Shown here: positions 1 through 5,736 of the stretch, in pieces
How positions within the stretch are numbered: the stretch's first letter is position 1
Layout: each line of letters starts with the position of its first letter
Assembly: GCA_029940245.1 (NCBI GenBank)
Contig: JAOZRF010000108.1
Coordinates: forward strand, 1-8,235
Length of the DNA: 8,235 nt
Source: Desulfobacula sp.
GTDB lineage: Bacteria > Desulfobacterota > Desulfobacteria > Desulfobacterales > Desulfobacteraceae
Reading direction: 5' to 3'
Notes under the pieces: generated by a model
What the model was told of the DNA's origin: nothing
The model's database searches: none
Seen by the model: the letters and a program-made list of their open reading frames with translations, nothing else
Program-made: the position numbers and the translations under genes

Positions 1-77
1 ACCAGAATCCCTGTAAATTTTGCATCCATTCCTTTTCTGTCTCTGCCTGTAATATTTATCAATACAACTTCACTCAT
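1..77 (-). CDS. serB: N-terminal fragment of an ACT-domain protein, probably phosphoserine phosphatase SerB (runs off the window)
   Basis: The minus strand encodes a short N-terminus beginning MSEVVLINITGRDRKG, which continues MDAKFTGIL to the window edge. A beta strand of alternating hydrophobics followed by a T/S-G-x-D-x-x-G turn and a helix is the opening of an ACT domain. This wording is typical of the SerB form with N-terminal ACT domains, which makes L-serine from phosphoserine in the cytoplasm. The catalytic HAD domain lies outside the window, so the enzyme identity is an inference; a stand-alone ACT regulator (GcvR-like) is the main alternative. I chose the ATG at 77-75 because an AAAGGA at 91-86 sits 8 bases upstream. 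An in-frame ATG two codons earlier (83-81) would be only 2 bases from it. It is the last gene on this strand, 178 bases beyond the tRNA nucleotidyltransferase stop, and may have its own promoter. Confidence 0.6.
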   Translation of the reverse strand, partial: MSEVVLINITGRDRKGMDAKFTGIL

Positions 78-131
78 TACCATAATCCTTTAATAATTAC
101 TGACTTCTTTCAAATAAATTTTACCGACATT

Positions 132-161
132 TATATATCTTTGATCGGCAAAGACTTGCAA
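132..161 (-). promoter_or_regulatory. Candidate sigma-70-type promoter for the serB-like gene
   Basis: On the minus strand, TTGCAA (161-156) and TATATA (137-132) are separated by 18 bases. This would put a transcription start near 125 and give a leader of roughly 48 bases before the ATG at 77. The -35 box overlaps a small dyad, TTGC-AA-GCAA, at 156-165. It lies in the longest intergenic gap of the window, where a new transcription unit would be expected. The region is AT-rich, so chance matches are likely. Confidence 0.35.
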
Positions 162-186
162 GCAATTTTAAGTTATAATGCCAAAG

Positions 187-234
187 CCATCGTCCCGGGA
201 AAAGCAAAAACAAAAGCCCCCGGAAAAAAGATGG
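187..234 (-). terminator. Interrupted dyad downstream of the tRNA nucleotidyltransferase gene; possible weak terminator
   Basis: CCGGG (195-199) pairs with CCCGG (219-223) around a 19-base A-rich loop. Outside it, CCATC (187-191) pairs with GATGG (230-234). The two stems are separated by unequal unpaired tracts, including an A6 that is T6 on the minus strand. It lies 22 to 69 bases past the stop codon of the gene at 256-1584. A classic U-run directly after the stem is missing, so intrinsic termination is uncertain. It could equally be an mRNA 3'-end stabilising structure. Confidence 0.3.
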
Positions 235-255
235 TCAGGCATCCGAATATAAGAA

Positions 256-1584
256 TTATTTTTTTATTTGTAACGAAAGGCATAGTTTTTCCAAATCATT
301 ATAATTATTTACTTCAGGATCATCCAATACCATTTCAAAAAGCTGGTGTTTTATCCGACCGACATCAGGCCCGGGTTCCAACCCCAGGATCCGGATAATA
401 TCATTTCCATTGATTTTAAGATGGTTCATATCAAAAGTTTTCTGCCCTTCCATCTGGGCGAAAATTTTTTTCAACCGAATACGAATTTCAGAAATAGTAT
501 ATGGCCTTTTAGCCAGGTTCCCTTTTTTGTCTGCAATCCTCATGCGCATGAAATCCCGGTAATCCAGCCCGTTGTTATCCAGCATAGAAAGCAGTCTCCT
601 TGCTGCCTTTGGTGTCGTCTGATCCGTCAACGGCCGCATATGGGTTTTTATCAAAGACGTGATATGGGTGATATCCCTGATAGAAAATCTTAATCTTTCA
701 AGATCATGGATAACGGCCCGGGTATGATTCTCATGCCCTGCAAATGTCAATTTGCCCTCTTTTATGTTTGCTGCATCGAATTTACCCGCATCGTGTAAAA
801 ATCCTGCAAGTCTTAAAACAGGCATGCTTTTGGAAAGGGCATCTCCCACCATCAAACAGTGCTCAAAAACCGTCTCTCCATGATGGGGACCGCCATCAAG
901 ACCATGGCAGCGATCAAGGCTTGGAAAAATCTTAGACAACAGGTCTGTCTTTTTTAAGGCCTTGAAAAACAGGGAGGGTCTTTTTAGCCCCATGGCCTTT
1001 ATAATTTCACTTTGGATTCTTTCTTTTGCAACGAATGTATCCAGCTTATCCTTATTGGCAAGTATAAGCTCAAGAGAAGAAAGAGAAAAAGATCCGTTTA
1101 TCAAGGCTGCAAACCTGCAGGCCCTGATCATTCTTGCAGGATCTTCGGCAATTCTTTTTTCAGGATCCTTTGTAAATCTTATCATGGCATCTTCAAGGTC
1201 TTTTTTCCCGTTAAACGGATCAATAATATTTTTTGATATGGGGTCCCAGGCCATTGAATTGATGGTAAAATCTCTTTGAGCCAGATCTGATTCAGGAAAA
1301 TTCGCGGGATCAAATTTTGCCCGGCCGGAAGATATCTCAATGCCGTTTATCGTACAAATGGGAAATGTTTTCCCCATGGTTTTAATTTTTTGATCCTGGA
1401 AAACAATTGTCACCTCTTTAATGGATGCATTGGTCAGGATATCAAAATCATCGGGTTTTCTCTTAAGCAGGAAATCCCTTACCGCACCCCCTGCAATATA
1501 GGCCTGGAATCCATTTTTCCTGAGGGTATCAATGACAAACCAAAGGCCTGGATTCCCTTCCGGAAGGATAAGGAGCTGTTTCAT
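256..1584 (-). CDS. cca: HD-domain class II tRNA nucleotidyltransferase (CCA/CC-adding or poly(A) polymerase family)
   Basis: This 442-residue cytoplasmic enzyme belongs to the family that builds or repairs the CCA end of tRNAs. Visible motifs are GGAVRD at 32-37, the metal-binding DFD (Asp46, Asp48), RDFTIN at 104-109 (motif B, with Gln in place of the usual first Arg), EDPARMIRACRF at 147-158 (the nucleotide-selecting motif), and ER at 188-189. An HD phosphohydrolase-type domain follows (His242, His264-Asp265), and a C-terminal NGNDII...LGLEPGP segment lies near 392-406. Length is normal for the HD-containing subgroup. The stretch between motif A's strand and motif B is about ten residues shorter than in E. 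coli Cca, so a CC-adding specialist is possible. The ATG at 1584 is the only usual start codon after an upstream in-frame stop at 1635, but no clear Shine-Dalgarno precedes it. It lies 55 bases after the prenyltransferase stop, probably in the same transcript. The family call is sure; the exact nucleotide specificity is not. Confidence 0.93.
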   Translation of the reverse strand: MKQLLILPEGNPGLWFVIDTLRKNGFQAYIAGGAVRDFLLKRKPDDFDILTNASIKEVTIVFQDQKIKTMGKTFPICTINGIEISSGRAKFDPANFPESDLAQRDFTINSMAWDPISKNIIDPFNGKKDLEDAMIRFTKDPEKRIAEDPARMIRACRFAALINGSFSLSSLELILANKDKLDTFVAKERIQSEIIKAMGLKRPSLFFKALKKTDLLSKIFPSLDRCHGLDGGPHHGETVFEHCLMVGDALSKSMPVLRLAGFLHDAGKFDAANIKEGKLTFAGHENHTRAVIHDLERLRFSIRDITHITSLIKTHMRPLTDQTTPKAARRLLSMLDNNGLDYRDFMRMRIADKKGNLAKRPYTISEIRIRLKKIFAQMEGQKTFDMNHLKINGNDIIRILGLEPGPDVGRIKHQLFEMVLDDPEVNNYNDLEKLCLSLQIKK

Positions 1585-1639
1585 GATAAAGGGCCGGGGA
1601 TAAATGGGATGAAGATAAAAAAGACAATCAATTTATTTT

Positions 1640-2506
1640 TCATCTAAAAAAACCCTGTACGAGCACGCCCATAAAAAGGATAACAGAAATCACTGAATTC
1701 ACGTGGAAAAAAGCAATATTAATATGCTTTAAATTATCATGTGTCACAAGTTTATGTTCTGCTGTCAGAAGCAGCCCGATGATCCCTAAAAATACTAAAA
1801 AAACAGGATGCATATCAAAGATGACATACATGATAAACAGAAAAATAAAGGTTGCCACATGGAGGATTAAAGAAATGCCCATGGCTTTTTCAGGCCCGAT
1901 TTTTGCCGGCAGGGAAAAAAGCCCCTGGTTTTGATCAAAATCAATGTCCTGGCAGGCATAGAGAATATCAAACCCGGCGATATAAGTCATAAGAGAAAGG
2001 CTTAGAAAAACAATGCTCCATGACAGGGTCCCGGTAATGGCCACCCATGCTCCGATCGGGGCAAGACTGATGGCAAACCCAAGATAAAGATGACAATATT
2101 TTGTAAACCGTTTGGTATAGGAATAAAACAATAAAAAAAATAAAACAGGAAAGGAAAGTATAAAACAAAGAGGGGACAGCATGGCTGCACTGAAAATAAA
2201 AATCAGTGAAAACAGGACCACAAAAAGAAAAGACTCTTTTTTTGACAATAATCCTGAAGGAATTTCCCTTATGGCTGTCCTCCGGTTTTTAAGATCAAGA
2301 TCTGCATCCACAATCCGGTTAAATCCCATTGCTGCAGATCTTGCTCCCACCATGGCCATCAGAATCCAGAAAAAATCCAGGATAGAGGGGGTATGATTCT
2401 CCCAGGCCATTACCACTGCAGACAATGCAAAGGGCAGGGCAAAAATGGTATGGGAAAACTTAATCATTCTCCCATAAACCAGTATCTTGCTTTTAATATA
2501 TTCCAT
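1640..2506 (-). CDS. ubiA: UbiA-family polyprenyltransferase (4-hydroxybenzoate octaprenyltransferase-like, possibly MqnP)
   Basis: This 288-residue integral membrane protein should transfer a polyprenyl chain to an aromatic ring during quinone synthesis. The first Asp-rich motif is NRIVDADLD (63-71, the NxxxDxxxD form), preceded by GARSAAMGF. The second is YACQDIDFD (183-191, YxxxDxxxD). Around them are eight or so hydrophobic helices, and the N-terminus carries the substrate-region wording KFSHTIFALPFAL. The ARxAAMxFNR and NRRTAxREIPSG phrases are those I associate with the UbiA-like proteins of menaquinone-using bacteria, where the futalosine-pathway enzyme MqnP belongs. This makes MqnP more likely than true ubiquinone UbiA, but it is an inference. 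I chose the ATG at 2506; an in-frame TTG at 2512 would add two residues. Neither has a good ribosome binding site. Both lie inside the end of amrS, so the ATG gives a 14-base overlap and suggests translational coupling. Confidence 0.87.
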   Translation of the reverse strand: MEYIKSKILVYGRMIKFSHTIFALPFALSAVVMAWENHTPSILDFFWILMAMVGARSAAMGFNRIVDADLDLKNRRTAIREIPSGLLSKKESFLFVVLFSLIFIFSAAMLSPLCFILSFPVLFFLLFYSYTKRFTKYCHLYLGFAISLAPIGAWVAITGTLSWSIVFLSLSLMTYIAGFDILYACQDIDFDQNQGLFSLPAKIGPEKAMGISLILHVATFIFLFIMYVIFDMHPVFLVFLGIIGLLLTAEHKLVTHDNLKHINIAFFHVNSVISVILFMGVLVQGFFR

Positions 2507-3503
2507 AGGCAATTTTCTTACATTCAGGGCATTTTCCGCCTTCGGATAAATAACTTTCTATATGATAAGCATATCTTCTCACCAAAAGCGCATTACAGGA
2601 AGAACAATAGGTGTTTTCAGAAGAAAGACCTGGAACATTTCCAATATAAACATGAAAAAGGCCGGCTGCCTTACCCGCTGAATATGCCTTTTCCAGTGAT
2701 GAGATGCTTGTTGCGGGCCTGTCCGTCATATTATAGCTGGGATGAAATCTTGAAATATGCCAGGGTGTTTCCCTTCCCAGATCATTGGCAATATAGTCTG
2801 CCATTGCACAAATTTCAGTTTCATCATCATTCAAGCCCGGGATGAGAAGCGTGGTTATTTCCACCATGATTCCCATTTTTTTCATTTGTTTAATATTTTC
2901 TTTAACCGGTTCAAGTCTTGCCTTGCAATAGGTCTGATAAAACCTGTCATTAAATGCCTTTAAATCCACATTGGCTGCATCAAGAAAGGGGGAAACCATT
3001 TCAAGAAGCGCCTGGCTCATATAACCATTGGTGACAAAAACGTTTAAGAGCCCCTTTTTTTTAGCAAGTATTGCGGTTTCAAGGGCCAGCTCAAAAAAAA
3101 TGGTGGGTTCTGTATAGGTATATGAAATGCTTTCACAGCCTTTTTTCAAGGCTTCATTCACAATGGATTCAGGAAGCATTTCTTTTCCCTGGATCATCCC
3201 CTTAAAATCCCGGGGCATCTGCGCGATATCGGAATTCTGACAAAAGGCACATTTGAAATTACACCCCACCGTGGCAATGGAATAGGAAAATGACCCTGGC
3301 TTTAGATGGAACAAAGGCTTTTTCTCAATGGGATCAACACCTTTTGCAATCACTTTTGGATATACAAGGGATAAAAGTGTTCCCCCTTTATTTTCACGAA
3401 CCCCGCACCTTCCTTTTTTCCCCTCTTTTATAACACAGAAATGATTGCAGATATGACATTTTACGACGCTTTCTTCCAGTCGTTCATAGATCAGGGTTTC
3501 CAT
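2493..3503 (-). CDS. amrS: AmmeMemoRadiSam system radical SAM enzyme AmrS
   Basis: This 336-residue radical SAM enzyme is related to pyruvate formate-lyase activating enzymes. The [4Fe-4S]/SAM motif is C81-NFK-C85-AF-C88. A conserved N-terminal Cys set (C16, C19, C23, C33, in the form CHICNHFC...GRCGVR) precedes it. Two C-terminal CxxC pairs (C300/C303 and C325/C328, ending GGKCPECKKI) look like a zinc-ribbon or auxiliary cluster site. TYTEPTIFFE (129-138) and the VDLKAF region (179-184) are typical of the family. The usual partners by name, an AMMECR1-domain protein and a Memo-family protein, are not in this window. The reaction performed by the family is not established to my knowledge. The ATG at 3503 lies 2 bases after the methyltransferase stop, and GAGG at 3515-3512 inside that gene gives 8-base spacing, so the two genes are almost certainly co-translated. 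Family assignment is firm; cellular role is open. Confidence 0.9.
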   Translation of the reverse strand: METLIYERLEESVVKCHICNHFCVIKEGKKGRCGVRENKGGTLLSLVYPKVIAKGVDPIEKKPLFHLKPGSFSYSIATVGCNFKCAFCQNSDIAQMPRDFKGMIQGKEMLPESIVNEALKKGCESISYTYTEPTIFFELALETAILAKKKGLLNVFVTNGYMSQALLEMVSPFLDAANVDLKAFNDRFYQTYCKARLEPVKENIKQMKKMGIMVEITTLLIPGLNDDETEICAMADYIANDLGRETPWHISRFHPSYNMTDRPATSISSLEKAYSAGKAAGLFHVYIGNVPGLSSENTYCSSCNALLVRRYAYHIESYLSEGGKCPECKKIAYGIY

Positions 3504-3505
3504 TT

Positions 3506-4273
3506 TTACGGCCTCATTCGTGTGGCCAATCCAGATGCAGGCTTATAGGCTTTTGACTTTCTCACTTTCAGAACCAGGGTTTTTGTCCGAAATTTTGGCA
3601 CAGGTTGAATCCTCATGCCAATGAGTGTGCCAAAAAATGATTTCTGAACAATTTGAAAATTTTCCACAAACCTGGCGATCTGTCCGCAGGCAAAGGGGAA
3701 TTGCAGGGTTGTCTTCCATTTTACAGGAACATTTCCCAGGATGGCAAAAAGAATCTGTTTGAGTTCCCAGATACTGAAAAAATGGGCATAGTTATAGATA
3801 TTGGACACAAAAAAACTTTTAACCCGTCGAACCATATTTAATGGCGCGTGCCGGTTTAAAACACATAGGATAACGCAATCTTTTGCCACTCTGCAGGCTT
3901 CTTCAATGGCTTTGGCCGGGCGGTCTGTAAACTCAAGGCTTGTAAAAAAAAATGCCGAATCAAAAGAATTGTCATCAAAGGGAAGGTCTTCAGCCATACC
4001 CCGGTGAAGATCCACTTTATTCCCAAGTCTTTTTGATGCCAGATCCAGCATATACTGGGAGGGATCAAGCCCCGTCAGATTTAATCCTTTGTCCAGCAAT
4101 GGTTCAAGGCTGATTCCCGTTCCACAGCCGATATCAAGGATCCGCTGTCCGCTTTTCGGGGACAAAAGATCCATCATTAATTTGATTTCAAGATCCAGGC
4201 AATACTTATTTTTAACCTGGTCAAACCAGACATCATAAGATCCTGCCTCTTTAAAATCAAATACATAACCCAT
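3506..4273 (-). CDS. Class I SAM-dependent methyltransferase (Methyltransf_11 type), substrate unknown
   Basis: This 255-residue soluble protein has the Rossmann methyltransferase core. The SAM-binding glycine motif is ILDIGCGTG (45-53), with the ribose-binding acid at Asp70 in the GLDPS turn. Motif II/III-like segments follow: AEDLPFDDNSFD (94-105) and FFFTSLEFTD (108-117). The C-terminal half (about 140-255) is less typical, with an aromatic-rich stretch (SNIYNYAHFFSIWEL) that probably forms the substrate cap, and a basic tail. It contains no metal or cobalamin motif. It sits between cooC (14-base gap) and amrS (2-base gap), so it belongs to that operon. A role in quinone or lipid methylation with the nearby prenyltransferase, or in modifying the AmrS substrate, are both guesses. 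The ATG at 4273 is preceded by a weak TGGA 6 bases away. Confidence 0.85.
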   Translation of the reverse strand: MGYVFDFKEAGSYDVWFDQVKNKYCLDLEIKLMMDLLSPKSGQRILDIGCGTGISLEPLLDKGLNLTGLDPSQYMLDLASKRLGNKVDLHRGMAEDLPFDDNSFDSAFFFTSLEFTDRPAKAIEEACRVAKDCVILCVLNRHAPLNMVRRVKSFFVSNIYNYAHFFSIWELKQILFAILGNVPVKWKTTLQFPFACGQIARFVENFQIVQKSFFGTLIGMRIQPVPKFRTKTLVLKVRKSKAYKPASGLATRMRP

Positions 4274-4287
4274 AATTAATCCATGCC

Positions 4288-5052
4288 TTAATCAATGGCC
4301 TGTTTAAGCTTTTCCATCATAAGATCAATTGCAGCAACTGCCGGAGAATCATCTTCCAGTTCAAGAAGTGACCTTCTTTCCATGTCAAATTCAAGAAGAT
4401 TTTTATCATCCGGTATGGTACACACTATGGGAACTCCGATCTTCTCAACCTCATCCAGAAATGCTTTACTCAAGTTTTCCGGTGCCCGGTTAACAATCAA
4501 TCCCTTATGTTTTACCGTCAGCTTAAGATCGCCCAGCATTTCATTGATTCGACCCACAGCTCTCAATCCTCTTAAAGCATAATCTGTTACCATGAGAAGG
4601 ATGTCCACCTTGCCACTGGTTCTGCGGCTTAAATGCTCCATACCGGCTTCATTATCCACTAGAAGATATTTATAATTGCCTTCCAGTTCTTCAGCAAACC
4701 GGTTAAGGATATTATTGACCATGCAATAACATCCCTGACCTTCCTGTCGTCCCATAACCAGGAGATCAAAGGCCTTTTGCTCTATCAATACCTGGTTCAT
4801 GAGCATTTCAAGATACAACATTTTATCCATGCCCGAGGGAACACCCTGGGGATCTTTCATAAAATTTTCACGGATATCACCCACTGTTTTTTCGATCTTA
4901 AGCCCAAGGGTTTCACCAAGATTACTATTGGGATCTGCATCAATGGCAAGAAGCGGATCATTCTGATGATTTATAAAATATCGAACCACAAGGGCTGAAA
5001 CCGTTGTTTTTCCAACTCCACCCTTGCCGGACATTGCAATTATCCTACTCAT
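4288..5052 (-). CDS. cooC: CooC-type P-loop ATPase, carbon monoxide dehydrogenase nickel-insertion accessory protein
   Basis: This 254-residue cytoplasmic ATPase is of the MinD/ParA (SIMIBI) class. The deviant Walker A GKGGVGKTT is at 9-17, and the switch-type AIDADPNSNLG follows at 36-46. GQGCYC, with Cys108 and Cys110, is the CxC pair that in CooC proteins binds a nickel or zinc ion at the dimer interface. The VDNEAGMEHLSRR segment (132-144) is also characteristic of this family. CooC and the related AcsF help load nickel into CO dehydrogenase or acetyl-CoA synthase, and the gene's presence implies such enzymes elsewhere in the genome; none is in the window. The start is the ATG at 5052, because GGAG at 5062-5059 lies 5 bases before it. 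An in-frame GTG at 5058-5056 touches that ribosome binding site and can be dismissed. It opens the tight block with the methyltransferase, 79 bases after the response regulator gene. Confidence 0.88.
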   Translation of the reverse strand: MSRIIAMSGKGGVGKTTVSALVVRYFINHQNDPLLAIDADPNSNLGETLGLKIEKTVGDIRENFMKDPQGVPSGMDKMLYLEMLMNQVLIEQKAFDLLVMGRQEGQGCYCMVNNILNRFAEELEGNYKYLLVDNEAGMEHLSRRTSGKVDILLMVTDYALRGLRAVGRINEMLGDLKLTVKHKGLIVNRAPENLSKAFLDEVEKIGVPIVCTIPDDKNLLEFDMERRSLLELEDDSPAVAAIDLMMEKLKQAID

Positions 5053-5131
5053 ATTCACTCCAAATATAATGATTTATTCTCATATTTTAATAAAATAAGG
5101 CAATCCTTTAAAAAAGCAATCTTAAATCTCC
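5053..5131 (-). promoter_or_regulatory. AT-rich leader of cooC with ribosome binding site and a weak promoter candidate
   Basis: This 79-base gap holds GGAG at 5062-5059, which fixes the cooC start. On the minus strand, TTGCTT followed 16 bases later by TATTTT resembles a weak -35/-10 pair. A perfect 7-base-arm AT dyad lies at 5083-5097. In such AT-rich sequence the last two may be chance, but if real they would let the cooC block be transcribed apart from the response regulator. Confidence 0.25.
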
Positions 5132-5692
5132 TTATTTTTTCTTTTTAAACCAATCCTTATCCCCGTAAAGGCGGGTGAGACAGTCAGGACAGATGCCCTG
5201 GGAAAAAGTGACCTGGGAATGCTCCTCAATGTATGAATCCACCTGTTTCCAGAATCCTTCGTCATCTCTTATTTTTTTACACCTGGAACACATGGGAAGA
5301 AGCCCTCTGAGTACTCTGATTTCAATATGGGTTTTTATTCTGGCCAGTAATTCCGGAGGGTTAAACGGTTTGGTTACATAATCCACACCTCCGGCATCAA
5401 AGCCTTTTACAATATCTTCTGAAGTGCATAGAGCCGTGAGAAAAATAATGGGGATCTGCTGGGCAAAAAAATCCTTTTTGATTTGTTCACACACTTCATA
5501 CCCATCCATGTCCGGCATCATGACATCCATCAAAATCAGGTCAGGATCATTTTTTTTCATAAAATTCAATGCCTGCTGTCCGTTTTGAGCCATGCCCACT
5601 TCATATCCGTTATCAAAAAGAAGTTTACCCAGAAACTGCAGGTTCTGAGGGTTATCATCCACTGCCAGGATCAATAATTTCTCTTGGTTCAT
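5132..5692 (-). CDS. Response regulator receiver protein with a C-terminal CxxC...CxxC module
   Basis: This 186-residue protein begins with a complete CheY-like receiver domain (about 6-122). The acid pair is Asp12-Asp13, the phosphoacceptor is Asp56 in LILMDVMMPDMDG, the signalling Thr is Thr86, and the conserved Lys is Lys108 in VTKPFNPPELLARI. There is no DNA-binding domain. Instead, a short tail (about 130-175) has C135-x2-C138-KKIRDDEGFW and, about 30 residues later, C168-x2-C171. Four Cys in this spacing suggest a small zinc- or cluster-binding fold. I know this tail from the C-termini of many sensor and response-regulator proteins in deltaproteobacteria, but I do not know its function. 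No histidine kinase is adjacent, so it looks like an orphan regulator. Start choice is firm: GGAG at 5703-5700 lies 7 bases before the ATG. That site lies beside a hairpin at 5702-5725. Confidence 0.92.
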   Translation of the reverse strand: MNQEKLLILAVDDNPQNLQFLGKLLFDNGYEVGMAQNGQQALNFMKKNDPDLILMDVMMPDMDGYEVCEQIKKDFFAQQIPIIFLTALCTSEDIVKGFDAGGVDYVTKPFNPPELLARIKTHIEIRVLRGLLPMCSRCKKIRDDEGFWKQVDSYIEEHSQVTFSQGICPDCLTRLYGDKDWFKKKK

Positions 5693-5701
5693 AAAAAAAC
5701 T

Positions 5702-5725
5702 CCAGATTTTATTTTAAAATCCAGG
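5702..5725 (-). promoter_or_regulatory. Hairpin overlapping the response regulator's ribosome binding site
   Basis: GATTTTA (5705-5711) and TAAAATC (5715-5721) form a perfect 7-base-pair stem with a 3-base loop, and an outer CC/GG pair (5702-5703 with 5724-5725) extends it past a small internal loop. On the minus strand the stem is followed by a run of seven T (5699-5693) and then by the ATG. Two bases of the GGAG ribosome binding site are in the outer pair. The stem is AT-rich and weak. It could be a poor terminator after the RNase gene, an SD-masking element, or chance. Confidence 0.3.
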
Positions 5726-5736
5726 ACCATTATTTG

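Noticed and set aside
156..179. Plus-strand TTGCAA and a perfect TATAAT, looking like a promoter
   Set aside because: The spacer is only 12 bases and no plus-strand gene follows.
141..398. 85-codon plus-strand open frame starting in the intergenic gap
   Set aside because: It has no ribosome binding site, its start is really a TTG, and its second half is antisense to the tRNA nucleotidyltransferase.
962..1279. 105-codon plus-strand open frame with hydrophobic stretches
   Set aside because: It is the antisense image of the tRNA nucleotidyltransferase motif region; the hydrophobicity follows from the complement of charged codons.
2393..2845. 150-codon plus-strand open frame
   Set aside because: It spans the junction of the prenyltransferase and amrS genes in antisense, and its predicted product has no domain-like pattern.
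5056..5058. GTG as the cooC start codon
   Set aside because: It abuts and shares a base with the only ribosome binding site; the ATG at 5052 has proper spacing.
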